NCBI GenBank assembly: GCA_963726575.1
Contig: CAVSCR010000005.1
Span: 620,001-684,000 of the forward strand
Length of the DNA stretch: 64,000 nt
Direction of reading: 5' to 3'
From: CAVSCR01 sp963726575
GTDB taxonomy: Bacteria; Actinomycetota; Actinomycetes; JAHEKZ01
Positions 33,774 to 42,960 of the stretch are shown piece by piece (within the stretch, counting starts at the first letter, position 1; each line of letters begins with the position of its first letter). The notes beneath the pieces were generated by a model. It was given only the letters and a program-made list of their open reading frames with translations, did no database searches and was not told where the DNA came from. Both the position numbers and the translations under genes were made by a program.

Positions 33774-33792
33774 CTCCCCCAGCTACTCACCG
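33763..33792 (+). ncRNA. Extra C-loop hairpin upstream of 6C RNA
   Basis: CGGTGAG pairs with CTCACCG and TAGCT with AGCTA, with one bulged A between, around a CCCCC loop. The bulged A before a 5-bp apical stem repeats the design of the first 6C hairpin 55 nt downstream. Confidence 0.55.
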
Positions 33793-33846
33793 GGGCACAG
33801 GCCCACCGGTTTGCCGGCACCCGATCCCACCTCCCGGCTCTCCGGA

Positions 33847-33933
33847 TCCGACACCGCTCCCCCACCGGTGCGGAGACGGGACCAGCGCCCAGACCCTGAC
33901 GACGGGGCCGCGTTCCCCCCACGCGGCCCCGTC
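33847..33933 (+). ncRNA. 6C-family small RNA
   Basis: Two C-loop hairpins. Hairpin 1 (33847-33874) has stem TCCG/CGGA, a bulged A, then CACCG/CGGTG around loop CTCCCCCAC. Hairpin 2 (33901-33933) has a perfect 13-bp stem GACGGGGCCGCGT/ACGCGGCCCCGTC around loop TCCCCCC with exactly six Cs, and doubles as a terminator. Size (87 nt) and architecture match the actinobacterial 6C RNA, known in M. tuberculosis as B11, whose C-rich loops bind G-rich ribosome sites of mRNAs. No strong promoter was identified just upstream, so it may be processed from a longer transcript. Confidence 0.75.
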
Positions 33934-34041
33934 GTCGTCTCTCCTGCAGTCCGGGCATCGACCCGCTTCGTGCCGTGTTGTGTTCAGTGGAAGGATGACC
34001 GGCAGCGATCATCTGCGGATCAACGGCGCGAAGGAGAACCC

Positions 34042-35451
34042 GTGACGCAACCCGCCGAGCCCGCCAGCTTCGACATCGTGGTCCTCGGCGGTGGAAGTGG
34101 TGGCTACGCGACGGCTCTGCGGGGCGCGCAGCTGGGACTGAGCGTCGCCCTGATCGAGCGCGACAAGCTCGGGGGGACCTGCCTGCACCGCGGTTGCATC
34201 CCCACCAAGGCACTGCTGCACTCCGCCGAGGTCGCCGACTCCGCCACGGAGAGCGCCCAGTTCGGCGTCAAGGCCACCTTCGACGGCATCGACATGGCTG
34301 CGGTCAACGCCTACAAGAACGGGGTCGTCACGCGGCTCTACAAGGGCCTGACTGGCCTGCTCAACACCAGAGGCATCACGTTCGTGGCGGGCGAGGGTCG
34401 ACTCGCCGGACCCGACCGGATCCAGGTGGGTGACCAGGTTTACGTAGGACGCAACGTCGTGCTCGCCAGCGGTTCGATGCCCAAGTCACTGCCGGGCATC
34501 GAGATCGACGGCGCGCGTGTCATCACCAGCGACCACGCCCTGGAGATGGACTACGTCCCCCGCTCGGTGATCATCCTGGGCGGCGGCGTGATCGGCGTGG
34601 AGTTCGCGTCGGTGTGGCGTTCCTTCGGGGCCGACGTGACGATCGTCGAGGCGCTCCCCCACCTGCTGCCCAACGAGGACGTGGACCTGTCCAAGGGGCT
34701 CGAGCGCGCGTTCCGCAAGCGCAAGATCGCCTTCGAGGTGGGCGCCAAGGTGGAGAAGGTGGAGGCCACCGCCACGGGAGTGCAGGTGGCGCTCGAGACG
34801 GGCAAGACCCTCGAGGCCGACGTACTGCTCGTCGCGGTCGGTCGGGCCCCCGTCTCCGACGGGCTCGGGTACCCCGAGGGAGGCGTCGACATGGACCGTG
34901 GCTTCGTGCTGGTCGATGAGTACATGCGCACCAACGTGCGCAACGTGTACGCGGTCGGCGACCTCGTGCCCACCCTGCAGCTGGCCCACGTGGGCTTCGG
35001 TGAGGGGATCCTCGTTGCCGAGCAGATCGCGGGCTTGTCGCCGCGCCCGATCGACTACGCCGGCGTCCCGCGCGTCACCTACTCCGAACCAGAGGTGGCG
35101 TCGGTCGGACTGACGCAGGAACAAGCTGTTGAGCGCTACGGCGTCGACGCAGTGACCACCGTCACCTACGACCTGGCCGGCAACGGCAAGAGCCAGATCC
35201 TGAAGACCTCCGGGTTCGTCAAGCTGGTCGCGGTCAAGCAGCCCGGCGAGGCGGCCGTCGGACCAGTGGTGGGGGTCCACATGATCGGCAGCCGGGTCGG
35301 TGAGCTGCTGGCCGAGGGGCAGCTCATCTACAACTGGGAGGCCTACGCCGACGACGTCGCCGCCTTGATCCACCCCCACCCAACGCAGGCCGAGGCCATG
35401 GGCGAAGCCCACCTGGCCCTGGCCGGCAAGCCCCTGCACGCCCACGCCTGA
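34042..35451 (+). CDS. lpdA: Dihydrolipoyl dehydrogenase (E3)
   Basis: FAD enzyme reoxidising dihydrolipoyl groups of 2-oxoacid dehydrogenase and glycine cleavage complexes. The 469-residue protein has the FAD site VVLGGGSGGYATALRGAQLG, redox-active disulfide GGTCLHRGCIPTK, NAD site ILGGGVIGVEFASVW, VYAVGDLVP, and the C-terminal catalytic dyad IHPHPTQAEA. GTG 34042 has AAGGAG upstream; an in-frame extension to 33811 crosses the 6C RNA and is rejected. It precedes sucB by 33 nt, so E3 and E2 are probably cotranscribed. Confidence 0.97.
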   Translation: MTQPAEPASFDIVVLGGGSGGYATALRGAQLGLSVALIERDKLGGTCLHRGCIPTKALLHSAEVADSATESAQFGVKATFDGIDMAAVNAYKNGVVTRLYKGLTGLLNTRGITFVAGEGRLAGPDRIQVGDQVYVGRNVVLASGSMPKSLPGIEIDGARVITSDHALEMDYVPRSVIILGGGVIGVEFASVWRSFGADVTIVEALPHLLPNEDVDLSKGLERAFRKRKIAFEVGAKVEKVEATATGVQVALETGKTLEADVLLVAVGRAPVSDGLGYPEGGVDMDRGFVLVDEYMRTNVRNVYAVGDLVPTLQLAHVGFGEGILVAEQIAGLSPRPIDYAGVPRVTYSEPEVASVGLTQEQAVERYGVDAVTTVTYDLAGNGKSQILKTSGFVKLVAVKQPGEAAVGPVVGVHMIGSRVGELLAEGQLIYNWEAYADDVAALIHPHPTQAEAMGEAHLALAGKPLHAHA

Positions 35452-35484
35452 CCTGCGCCGCAGCCGAAGGAGTCGGATCCGCAC

Positions 35485-37272
35485 ATGTCGGTCTCCGTGA
35501 CGATGCCCCAGCTGGGCGAGAGCGTGTCCGAAGGCACGGTCACCCGGTGGCTGAAGAAGGAAGGCGACGAGGTCAACGTCGACGAGCCGCTGCTCGAGGT
35601 GTCCACCGACAAGGTCGACACCGAGATTCCCGCGCCGGCCTCCGGCGTCCTGCTGCGCATCCTGGCGCAGGAGGACGACGTCGTGGCGGTGGGCGCTGAG
35701 CTGGCCGTGATCGGTGCCGGCGGTGAGGCGCCGCTGCGCCCGAGCGCGACCTCCGACCCCGAACCGGTGGCCGAGTCGAGCGTCGAACCGACAGCTGAGC
35801 CGTCAGCTGACTCACCGGTCGAGCCGGAACCGGCGCCGGAACCGGTCGTGTCGGTCACCGCAGCCGCCGCGTCGCCGGCCGACGACGGCTCGGCCGCACC
35901 AGCCGTGGGCACCAACGTCGTCTTGCCAGCGCTCGGCGAGAGCGTGACCGAGGGCACCGTGACCCGCTGGTTGAAGCAGGTCGGAGACGCTGTGGCGCTC
36001 GACGAGCCACTGCTCGAGGTGTCCACCGACAAGGTCGACACCGAGATCCCGGCACCTGTCGCGGGAGTACTCGCATCGATCGAGGTGGCCGAGGACGGTG
36101 TGGTGGAGGTCGGCGGCACCCTCGGCGTCATCGCACCCACGGGTGCGGCCCTGGCAGCCGCACCGACACCTGCGCCCGAGGCTGCGGCAGCTGCCCCCAC
36201 CCCAGCCGCCACTCCAGCCGCTACTCCGGCCGCCACCTCGGCTGCTCCGACGCAGGCAGCACCGCCCGCACCACCGGTCCCCGCGGTCGTCGAGACCGGC
36301 TACGTCACCCCGCTGGTCCGCAAGCTGGCCGCCGAGTACTCCGTCGATCTCGCCACCGTCAAGGGCAGCGGCGTCGGTGGCCGGATCCGCAAGCAGGACG
36401 TGCTGGACGCGGCAAAGGCGGTGGCCCAAGCGGTGGCCCAGGCAGCGGCGCAGGTAACGGCCGCCAGCGCGCCGTCGCCGGCGGTGACGTCAGCACCGTC
36501 AGCACCGTCAGCACCGGCGCGTTCGGCGCCGGCTGGCGCAACAACGCCGCTGACCGGACGCACCGAGAAGATGTCGCGGCTGCGCAAGGTGATCGCCGAG
36601 CGGATGCTCGACTCGCTGCAGACGTCGGCACAGCTGACCACGGTGGCCGAGGTCGACGTCTCCCGGATCGCGGCGTTGCGCAACCGGACCAAGGCCGACT
36701 TCGAAGCCCGCGAAGGCGTGAAGCTCTCCTTCCTGCCGTTCTTCGCCAAGGCCACGGTGGAGGCGCTGAAGACCTTCCCGATGGTCAACGCCAGCATCGA
36801 CACCGACGCCGGCACCGTGACGTACCACGACGTCGAGAACCTCGGCGTAGCGGTCGACACCGAACGCGGCCTGCTGGTACCGGTGGTGCACGGAGCCGGC
36901 GACTTGTCCGTCGCCGGACTGGCCCGACGGATCGCCGACCTGGCCGAACGCACCCGCAGCAGTCGGATCACGCCCGACGAGCTGACTGGCGGCACGTTCA
37001 CGTTGACCAACACGGGCAGTCGCGGGGCGCTGTTCGACACCCCGATCATCAACCAGCCGCAGGTGGGCATCCTCGGCACCGGGGCCGTCGTCAAGCGCGC
37101 CGTGGTGGTGACCGACGAGAACGGCGCGGACAGCATCGCCATCCGCTCGATGGTCTACCTCGCCCTGACCTACGACCACCGATTGGTCGACGGAGCCGAC
37201 GCCGCGCGGTTCCTGGGCGCGCTGAAGGCGCGACTCGAAGAGGCGGCGTTCGAGTCCGAACTGGGCCTGTGA
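35485..37272 (+). CDS. sucB: 2-oxoglutarate dehydrogenase E2, dihydrolipoyl succinyltransferase (SucB)
   Basis: Core acyltransferase of a 2-oxoacid dehydrogenase complex. The 595-residue protein has two lipoyl domains (about 1-78 and 138-216), each with the lipoylated Lys in STDKVDTEIPAP. Long Pro/Ala linkers connect them to the subunit-binding domain (about 272-308, YVTPLVRKLAAEYSVDL) and the catalytic domain (about 350-595), which ends with the active-site LTYDHRLVDGADAARFL. Actinobacteria use this E2 for pyruvate and 2-oxoglutarate complexes, so succinyl specificity is by convention. The nearby lipB and lipA supply its lipoyl groups. Confidence 0.95.
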   Translation: MSVSVTMPQLGESVSEGTVTRWLKKEGDEVNVDEPLLEVSTDKVDTEIPAPASGVLLRILAQEDDVVAVGAELAVIGAGGEAPLRPSATSDPEPVAESSVEPTAEPSADSPVEPEPAPEPVVSVTAAAASPADDGSAAPAVGTNVVLPALGESVTEGTVTRWLKQVGDAVALDEPLLEVSTDKVDTEIPAPVAGVLASIEVAEDGVVEVGGTLGVIAPTGAALAAAPTPAPEAAAAAPTPAATPAATPAATSAAPTQAAPPAPPVPAVVETGYVTPLVRKLAAEYSVDLATVKGSGVGGRIRKQDVLDAAKAVAQAVAQAAAQVTAASAPSPAVTSAPSAPSAPARSAPAGATTPLTGRTEKMSRLRKVIAERMLDSLQTSAQLTTVAEVDVSRIAALRNRTKADFEAREGVKLSFLPFFAKATVEALKTFPMVNASIDTDAGTVTYHDVENLGVAVDTERGLLVPVVHGAGDLSVAGLARRIADLAERTRSSRITPDELTGGTFTLTNTGSRGALFDTPIINQPQVGILGTGAVVKRAVVVTDENGADSIAIRSMVYLALTYDHRLVDGADAARFLGALKARLEEAAFESELGL

Positions 37273-37321
37273 TGTTGACGCCCGAGTGGCAGTGGCGCCG
37301 ACTTGGGCCGAGCATGGAGGC

Positions 37322-38239
37322 ATGAAGGTTGCGCTGACGGGCGCCTCGGGGCTCATCGGCTCCGCGGTGACCGTGTCCTTGCTCGCCGACGGGCACGAGA
37401 CCCGGACGCTGGTACGCCGGCCCGTCAGAGGCCCGCACGAGATCCGTTGGGACCCCACGTCGGGCCGCGCCGATCCGCGGGTGGTGGCCGCGTTGAAGGG
37501 CGTGGACGCGATCGTCCACCTCGCCGGCGCCGGAATCGGTGATCACCGCTGGACCGCCGCCTACAAGGAGGAGATCCGCCAGAGCCGGGTCCGCGGGACG
37601 GCCACGATCGCCTCGATCGCGAGCGCGCTCGACCCGACGCCTGCGTGTCTGGTGAGCGCCTCGGCCATCGGCTACTACGGCGACACCGGGGATCGAATCG
37701 TCGACGAAGCATCACCGGGTGGCGCCGGTTTCCTCGCCGAGGTCGTGCAGGCGTGGGAAGACGCCGCGACACCCGCTACTGCCGCGGGAGTGCGCGTCGT
37801 CCACCCCCGCAGCGGGCTCGTCGTCGCCGGCAAGGGGGGCGCGTGGGGACGTCTGCTCCCGCTGTTCCGGACCGGCCTGGGCGGGCGGCTCGGCTCAGGC
37901 GACCAGTACTGGTCGTTCGTCTCGCTGCGCGACGAGGTGGCCGTGATCCGCAAGATGATCGACGACGCGTCGATGTCGGGCGCCTACGACCTGACCGCAC
38001 CGAACCCTGCGACCAACCGCGAGATCACGCGCGTCATGGGCGAGGTGCTGGGCCGTCCGACGTTCGCCCACGTGCCGGAGTTCGTGCTGCGGGCGGCGCT
38101 CGGGGAGATGTCGCAGGAGGTGCTGGGCAGCGGCCGCGTGATGCCGACGCGACTCACGGCGGCCGGCTACGAGTTCGCCGACCCCACGTTCGAGGCGGCG
38201 TTCCGGTGGGCGGTGCAGCGCCCCTCTAGAGTCGCCTGA
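37322..38239 (+). CDS. TIGR01777-family NAD(P)-binding epimerase
   Basis: A 305-residue extended short-chain dehydrogenase-like protein (YfcH/SULA type). It has the dinucleotide motif VALTGASGLIGSAV, AIVHLAGAGIGDHRW, SASAIGYYG with the Tyr of the family, and the C-terminal DUF1731 segment (about 250-300) with MGEVLGRPTFAHVPEFVLR. ATG 37322 is chosen because the Rossmann strand begins immediately. It follows sucB by 49 nt. In actinobacteria this gene commonly accompanies sucB and lipB, but its substrate is unknown. Confidence 0.9.
   Translation: MKVALTGASGLIGSAVTVSLLADGHETRTLVRRPVRGPHEIRWDPTSGRADPRVVAALKGVDAIVHLAGAGIGDHRWTAAYKEEIRQSRVRGTATIASIASALDPTPACLVSASAIGYYGDTGDRIVDEASPGGAGFLAEVVQAWEDAATPATAAGVRVVHPRSGLVVAGKGGAWGRLLPLFRTGLGGRLGSGDQYWSFVSLRDEVAVIRKMIDDASMSGAYDLTAPNPATNREITRVMGEVLGRPTFAHVPEFVLRAALGEMSQEVLGSGRVMPTRLTAAGYEFADPTFEAAFRWAVQRPSRVA
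38227..38232 (+). promoter_or_regulatory. -10 box of the peptidase E gene
   Basis: TAGAGT lies 8 nt before ATG 38241, inside the end of the preceding gene. Confidence 0.4.
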
Positions 38240-38240
38240 C

Positions 38241-38972
38241 ATGACCACCAAGCGCCGCATCCTCGCCACGAGCGGGGGGTTCTTGCGCACCGATCGGTGG
38301 AGCGTCCTGCAACCGGGCGGGCTGTTGCTGGAAGCGCTGCGGCTCACGGGCAAGGAGCGACCGCGGCTGACGTTGCTCATGACCGCCAGCGGTGACAACC
38401 GCGACTACCTGCTCAGCAGCTACGCGGCCCTGGCCGGCACGTCGGTGGACGTCCGGCATCTGGAGCTGTTCTCCCAGCCGAACGTGGATCCGCGCGACGC
38501 CGTCCTCGGCAGTGATGTGGTCTGGGTCGGCGGAGGCTCGGTCGCCAACCTGCTCGCCGTCTGGCGTACACACGGTCTCGACGACGTGTTCGGGCAGGCC
38601 TGGGACGCAGGCGTCGTCCTGGCCGGCGTCAGCGCCGGATCGATCTGCTGGCACGTCGGCGGCCCGACCGACTCGTTCGGTCCCACGCTCCAGCCCGTGA
38701 CGAACGGGCTCGGGTTGCTTCCGTACGGCAACGGCGTCCACTACGACGTCGAGTCGCAGCGCCGGCCCCTCCTCCATTCCCTTGTCGCCGACAAGACGCT
38801 GCCGCTGTCGTACGCCACCGAGGATGGCGTCGGCGTCCTGTACGAAGACACCGAGCCGGTCGCGGTATTGGCCGACGAACCCGACGAAGGACCTGAGGCA
38901 CCGGCGGCCTACCGCGTCGAGCTCGTCGCCGGCAAGGTCGTCGAGACCCGGCTGCCGGTCGGCCGGATGTGA
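38241..38972 (+). CDS. Peptidase E-like protein (S51 family)
   Basis: A 243-residue cytoplasmic protein of the glutamine-amidotransferase-like S51 fold, whose members cleave Asp-X dipeptides. The nucleophile elbow is VLAGVSAGSICW with the catalytic Ser, preceded by VVWVGGGSVANLLAVW; GVHYDVESQRRPLLHSLV follows. ATG 38241 begins one base after the upstream stop (TGACATG). It is separated from the convergent cyclase gene by 37 nt. Whether it prefers Asp-X peptides or cleaves cyanophycin-type substrates cannot be told. Confidence 0.88.
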   Translation: MTTKRRILATSGGFLRTDRWSVLQPGGLLLEALRLTGKERPRLTLLMTASGDNRDYLLSSYAALAGTSVDVRHLELFSQPNVDPRDAVLGSDVVWVGGGSVANLLAVWRTHGLDDVFGQAWDAGVVLAGVSAGSICWHVGGPTDSFGPTLQPVTNGLGLLPYGNGVHYDVESQRRPLLHSLVADKTLPLSYATEDGVGVLYEDTEPVAVLADEPDEGPEAPAAYRVELVAGKVVETRLPVGRM

Positions 38973-39009
38973 CCCGCGCGATGCGGCGGCGCTGACTCAG
39001 GCCACGGGG

Positions 39010-42000
39010 CTACTTCGACAGGTCCGCAACCCGGGCGCGCCAGTAGTTCATCGGTGGCACGAACTGCTTGCGCTCCCACAACGTGAACGCCTGGCGGGCC
39101 GCGGCCAGAGCACCCTCGACGTCGCCGCGCACCTCACGGGCCACCGACCAGCCGCCGCAGAGGTCCGCCGTCGCAGCAACGAACTCGGTCCGCGTCGCTT
39201 CGGCCACCGTCTGCTCGAACCAGGTCTCGGACGCAACCCCGTCGCGCTCGCGTGCCGCAAGCAACCCCTCGGCGACCCCCCAGAGGATCTCGTTGACCGG
39301 GTCCAGCTCCTGACTGAGCGCTCGGCTCGATTCGAGCGCGTCTCTTGCCTCGTCGACGCGGCCGGCGATGCCCAGCAGCCGGGCGAGATCGGCCAGCATC
39401 GTCGACCGGCTCGCGGTGTCGCCTCCGGCCTCCTTCAGGTCGATGGCGCGCCGCAGGGTTGTCTCCGCCGCATCGAAATCGCCCCGCCACTCCTGGAACA
39501 TCCCGACGCCATACCAGAGCCAGCTCGCCGCCCACAGCACGGACCCTTGCTCGATCAGCAGGTCGCAGCGCCTCTGGAGCTCCGCCTGCGCGCCGTCGAG
39601 GTCACCTCGGAAGGCCACCACCCAGAGGCGCTCAGTTTCGATGTCGGCGCGCATGGCCTGGTCGTCGCCGTACTCGCGTTCGAGAAAGTCCAGCAGCTCG
39701 ACGCCGTCGTCGAGGCTGCCACCTCCCAGCTCCATCGGACCGACGACGAGGTTCATGAGGTCGCTGTACCTGCGCGCCGTTCGTGGTGAGCGCCGAGCGT
39801 GTTCCAGTGCCGCGAGCGCGTCCCGACTGGCCGCGTCGACCTGTCCCAGCCAGCTCGATGCTGACGCGCGCAGCCGATACGCGTCGGCGAGAGCGGTGTC
39901 GTCACCCGTCTTCGACAACGCCTCCAGGCACTCCTGTGCGATGCGCATCGACGTCACCGCCGAATTCGTCGGGTCGAGGAAGTCGTCGACGAGCGTGCGC
40001 TGGATCGTCGCGCGGATCCGCAGCGCCGAGTTGTCCAGCAGCGCGGCCTGCTCCTCAGCTCGCGCCGCCCACACCGATGCATCGGTCAGGCTGCCGGCGA
40101 CTCGCGCGGCCCGTGAACTGGCGAGCTGCGCCAGAGCCCCCAGCTCAGACGGATACGCCGTCAACCTCACCGCGCGATCGGCGTAGGCGGCCGCCGCGGC
40201 ACCGTCGCCGATGGCTGTGCTCTCGTCCACGAGCTGCAGCAGCACCTGTGCGGTCTGCTGCGCCAGATCCGGATCCGGTTCGCCGAGCTCATCTCGGTAA
40301 CCGACCACCTGCTCCAGGTGGAACGCCACCACCGCCCTGGTCGTCGAGTCCGCGCTGTGCGCGTGAAGCCAGGTCGCCGTCTGCTCGTGCAGCTGCGCGC
40401 GACGTCGCTTGGGAAGGGCGAGGTACGCAGTCTCGGCGGTGAGCAGGTGCGTGAAGCCGAACGCTTCGTGACCCGCGAAGTCGCTGCGGGCCGGCGCGAT
40501 GAGATCGGAGCGCACGAGCTCGTCGATGCGGGCGGACACGTCGACGTCCGAACCCAGGAAGTTCTGGAGCGCCTCGGGGTAGAACGTCTTGCCCACCACG
40601 CACGCGGCGTCCACCACCTCGCGCTGGTCACCGGGAAGCTGGTCGAGCCGCGCAGCCAGAATCGCGCGAACCGTTGCGGGTACCGTCACTGCGTCGAGTC
40701 CGGTGCTGGCCTGGTAGCCACCGGAGCCGTCGGCGACCAGACGGCCGTCGTCGACGAGCATGGCCACCGTCTCTTCGACGAACAGCGGGATGCCGCCGGC
40801 CGCATGCGTGATGCGGTCGACGAGGTCCGGATCGGCCTGGGCTCCTAGCAGCTCCGTCGTCAGCCGTTGACTGTCCGAGGCAGACAGCGACGGCAGCGTG
40901 ATCGTGGTCGAGCTCAGCCGCCCCGAACCCCACGTCGGCTGACGGGCCAAGAGCTCGGGGCGGGCCATCGCGACGACCAGGATCGCCGCGCCGCGCGCCA
41001 GCTCGACGAGGTGGGCCAGCAGCTCCAGCAGGCCGGGCTGCCCCCACTGCAAGTCGTCGACGACCAGTACGAGCGGCCGGTCCCCTCCCAACGACTCGGC
41101 AAGCCTGCGGAATGCCCAGGCCATCTCGGCCGCGGTTGCCGTCTGCGCACGGCCCGCGAGTGTCTCCAGGCCGGCGACGACGGCTTGCGGATGCTCGATG
41201 CGCGATGCCAGGTCAGAGGTCGAGCCACCCACCTGGTCGGCGAGCATGAGCAGCATCTCGGTCAAGGGGGCGTAGGTGATGCCGTCGCCATAGGGCAGGC
41301 AGCGTCCGATCAGGACCATCGCCTCCTCGCCAATCCTCGCGAGCAGCTCGTCGACCAGGCGTGACTTCCCGACGCCGGGCTCCCCCAGCACGGTGAGCAG
41401 GACGCAGGCCTGCTCCTCGGCCGCCGTCGCGTACATCGCCTCGGCGAGGGACAGTTGGCGACCACGCCCGATCAATCGCGTGGAGAACCGGCGACGCCTG
41501 ACCTGACCGGCCGAGGCTGGACGAACGCCGAGCAGCGAGAAAGCAGGCACGGGCTCGCCCTTGCCCTTCAGCTGAAGTGGCCCGACGTCGGTGACGGCGA
41601 CCGCGTCCCGCACCAGCTGAAGGGTCGGAGCACTCAGGAGCACCTGCCCAGGTGCGGCAGCCGCCTGCAGCCGTGCCGCGACGTTGGCGGTGTCGCCGGA
41701 GATCAGCGTCTCGCTGCGTGCGTCAGCGAGTACCTCGCCGGTGTTCACCCCGATCCGCACCGCCAGCTCGACGTCGAACCTGGCCACCGATGCCTTGTTG
41801 AGCTCGCGGACGGCCACCAGCAGGTCGGCGGCGGCTCGGACCGCACGAAGCGCGTCGTCCTCGTGCAGCACCGGAAGCCCGAAAGCACCGACGACTGCGT
41901 CGCCGATGAACTTCTCGACGGTGCCCCCGTGGGACTCGACCACTGCCCGCGCTCGCGACCAGTAGTCAACCAACAACCCTCGCAGCACCTCGGGATCGAC

Positions 42001-42159
42001 CCGCGAGCCGAGCACCGTCGAGTCCACGAGGTCGCAGAACAAAACGGTCACCGTCTTGCGCTGGCCTGAGCTCGGCTCCGCCAGTGGGGCAGCGCACCAG
42101 GGGCAGAACGGGAAGTCCCCGGAGGGAAGGTCCTTGCCGCACGCTGGACAGCCAGGCAT
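39010..42159 (-). CDS. Class III adenylate/guanylate cyclase with AAA ATPase and TPR region
   Basis: A 1049-residue regulator. It begins with a zinc ribbon (CPACGKDL and CPWCAAPL, residues 4-28). A class III cyclase domain follows (about 35-205): VTVLFCDLVDSTVLG with the first metal Asp, EKFIGDAVVGAFG with the second, and SGDTANVAARLQ. An AAA/STAND-type ATPase (about 230-480) has Walker A GEPGVGKSRLVDEL and Walker B LVLVVDDLQWGQ. The rest (about 580-1040) is TPR-like helices. Such proteins are common in mycobacteria and may sense a ligand through the C-terminal part. ATG 42159 follows a TAAGGT box by 6 nt. Confidence 0.9.
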   Translation of the reverse strand: MPGCPACGKDLPSGDFPFCPWCAAPLAEPSSGQRKTVTVLFCDLVDSTVLGSRVDPEVLRGLLVDYWSRARAVVESHGGTVEKFIGDAVVGAFGLPVLHEDDALRAVRAAADLLVAVRELNKASVARFDVELAVRIGVNTGEVLADARSETLISGDTANVAARLQAAAAPGQVLLSAPTLQLVRDAVAVTDVGPLQLKGKGEPVPAFSLLGVRPASAGQVRRRRFSTRLIGRGRQLSLAEAMYATAAEEQACVLLTVLGEPGVGKSRLVDELLARIGEEAMVLIGRCLPYGDGITYAPLTEMLLMLADQVGGSTSDLASRIEHPQAVVAGLETLAGRAQTATAAEMAWAFRRLAESLGGDRPLVLVVDDLQWGQPGLLELLAHLVELARGAAILVVAMARPELLARQPTWGSGRLSSTTITLPSLSASDSQRLTTELLGAQADPDLVDRITHAAGGIPLFVEETVAMLVDDGRLVADGSGGYQASTGLDAVTVPATVRAILAARLDQLPGDQREVVDAACVVGKTFYPEALQNFLGSDVDVSARIDELVRSDLIAPARSDFAGHEAFGFTHLLTAETAYLALPKRRRAQLHEQTATWLHAHSADSTTRAVVAFHLEQVVGYRDELGEPDPDLAQQTAQVLLQLVDESTAIGDGAAAAAYADRAVRLTAYPSELGALAQLASSRAARVAGSLTDASVWAARAEEQAALLDNSALRIRATIQRTLVDDFLDPTNSAVTSMRIAQECLEALSKTGDDTALADAYRLRASASSWLGQVDAASRDALAALEHARRSPRTARRYSDLMNLVVGPMELGGGSLDDGVELLDFLEREYGDDQAMRADIETERLWVVAFRGDLDGAQAELQRRCDLLIEQGSVLWAASWLWYGVGMFQEWRGDFDAAETTLRRAIDLKEAGGDTASRSTMLADLARLLGIAGRVDEARDALESSRALSQELDPVNEILWGVAEGLLAARERDGVASETWFEQTVAEATRTEFVAATADLCGGWSVAREVRGDVEGALAAARQAFTLWERKQFVPPMNYWRARVADLSK

Positions 42160-42165
42160 GCGCAA

Positions 42166-42171
42166 ACCTTA
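42166..42171 (-). promoter_or_regulatory. -10 box of the cyclase gene
   Basis: TAAGGT on the minus strand, 6 nt before ATG 42159; leaderless pattern that also fixes the start. Confidence 0.5.
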
Positions 42172-42205
42172 GGGCTCTCAGCGCGACGGCCCCGCGCCCA
42201 GCACG

Positions 42206-42211
42206 TACCCT
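42206..42211 (+). promoter_or_regulatory. -10 box of lipB
   Basis: TACCCT lies 6 nt before GTG 42218; leaderless pattern. Confidence 0.5.
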
Positions 42212-42217
42212 CGAAGA

Positions 42218-42934
42218 GTGCCTGAGGTCATAGAGGTCGGCTTCACCCCTGACGTCGTCCCCTATCTCGACGCCTGGGAGCTGCAGCGCCGGATCCATGC
42301 CGACGTCGTGGCCGGCGTTCGGCCCGACACCGTGCTGTTGCTGGAGCACGAGCCCGTGTACACCGCCGGCAGGCGGACCGGCTCCTGGGACCGGCCACAG
42401 CCCGGCGTCACCAGCACGCCCGTGATCGATGTGGACCGCGGCGGCAAGATCACCTGGCACGGCCCCGGCCAGCTCGTCGGCTACCCGATCGGGCACCTCA
42501 CCGACCCGGTCGACGTCGTCGCCTACGTGCGACGCCTGGAGGGCCTGCTGATCGACATCTGCGCAGCCTTGGGCGTCGCGACCATCCGCGTCGAGGGCCG
42601 CAGCGGTGTCTGGGTGCCCGCCGACGTGCGCGGCCCCGAGCGCAAGGTCGCAGCGATCGGCGTGCGGGTGGCGCGAGGCGTGACCATGCACGGGTTCGCG
42701 TTGAACTGCGACAACAGCCTCGAGCCGTTCCACCGCATCGTCCCCTGCGGCATCGACGACGCGGGAGTCACCACCCTCAGCGCCGAGCTGGGACGTGACG
42801 TGACCGTGGCCGAGGTGCTCCCACTCGTGACCCGCCGGTTCCATGACCCCCTCGAAACCTCCATTCCGGTAGGGACAACGAGTCATTTCCTCCACTCTTA
42901 CGGAAGCGTCGACTCGTTGCTTCCACACCAGTGA
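42218..42934 (+). CDS. lipB: Octanoyltransferase (LipB)
   Basis: Transfers octanoyl from acyl carrier protein to lipoyl domains, the first step of lipoate synthesis. The 238-residue protein has LLLEHEPVYTAGRRT, the DRGGKITWHGPGQLVGYPI motif, the catalytic Lys in ERKVAAIGVRVARGVTMHG, and the catalytic Cys in IVPCGIDDAGVT. GTG 42218 follows TACCCT by 6 nt. The end of the gene holds a second promoter-like box for lipA 14 nt past its stop. Confidence 0.96.
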   Translation: MPEVIEVGFTPDVVPYLDAWELQRRIHADVVAGVRPDTVLLLEHEPVYTAGRRTGSWDRPQPGVTSTPVIDVDRGGKITWHGPGQLVGYPIGHLTDPVDVVAYVRRLEGLLIDICAALGVATIRVEGRSGVWVPADVRGPERKVAAIGVRVARGVTMHGFALNCDNSLEPFHRIVPCGIDDAGVTTLSAELGRDVTVAEVLPLVTRRFHDPLETSIPVGTTSHFLHSYGSVDSLLPHQ

Positions 42935-42947
42935 AGACGTGCCTGGT

Positions 42948-42953
42948 TAGGCT
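42948..42953 (+). promoter_or_regulatory. -10 box of lipA
   Basis: TAGGCT lies 7 nt before GTG 42961, supporting that start and separate leaderless transcription of lipA. Confidence 0.5.
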
Positions 42954-42960
42954 GGTCGAC

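Noticed and set aside
33811..34041. 77-residue N-terminal extension of lpdA
   Set aside because: It runs through the 6C hairpins and lacks homology; GTG 34042 has a proper AAGGAG site and the normal start.
42931..42960. GTG 42931 as the lipA start (overlapping lipB)
   Set aside because: It adds ten residues not typical of LipA, whereas GTG 42961 gives the usual start and has a -10 box 7 nt upstream. It remains possible on a lipB read-through transcript.
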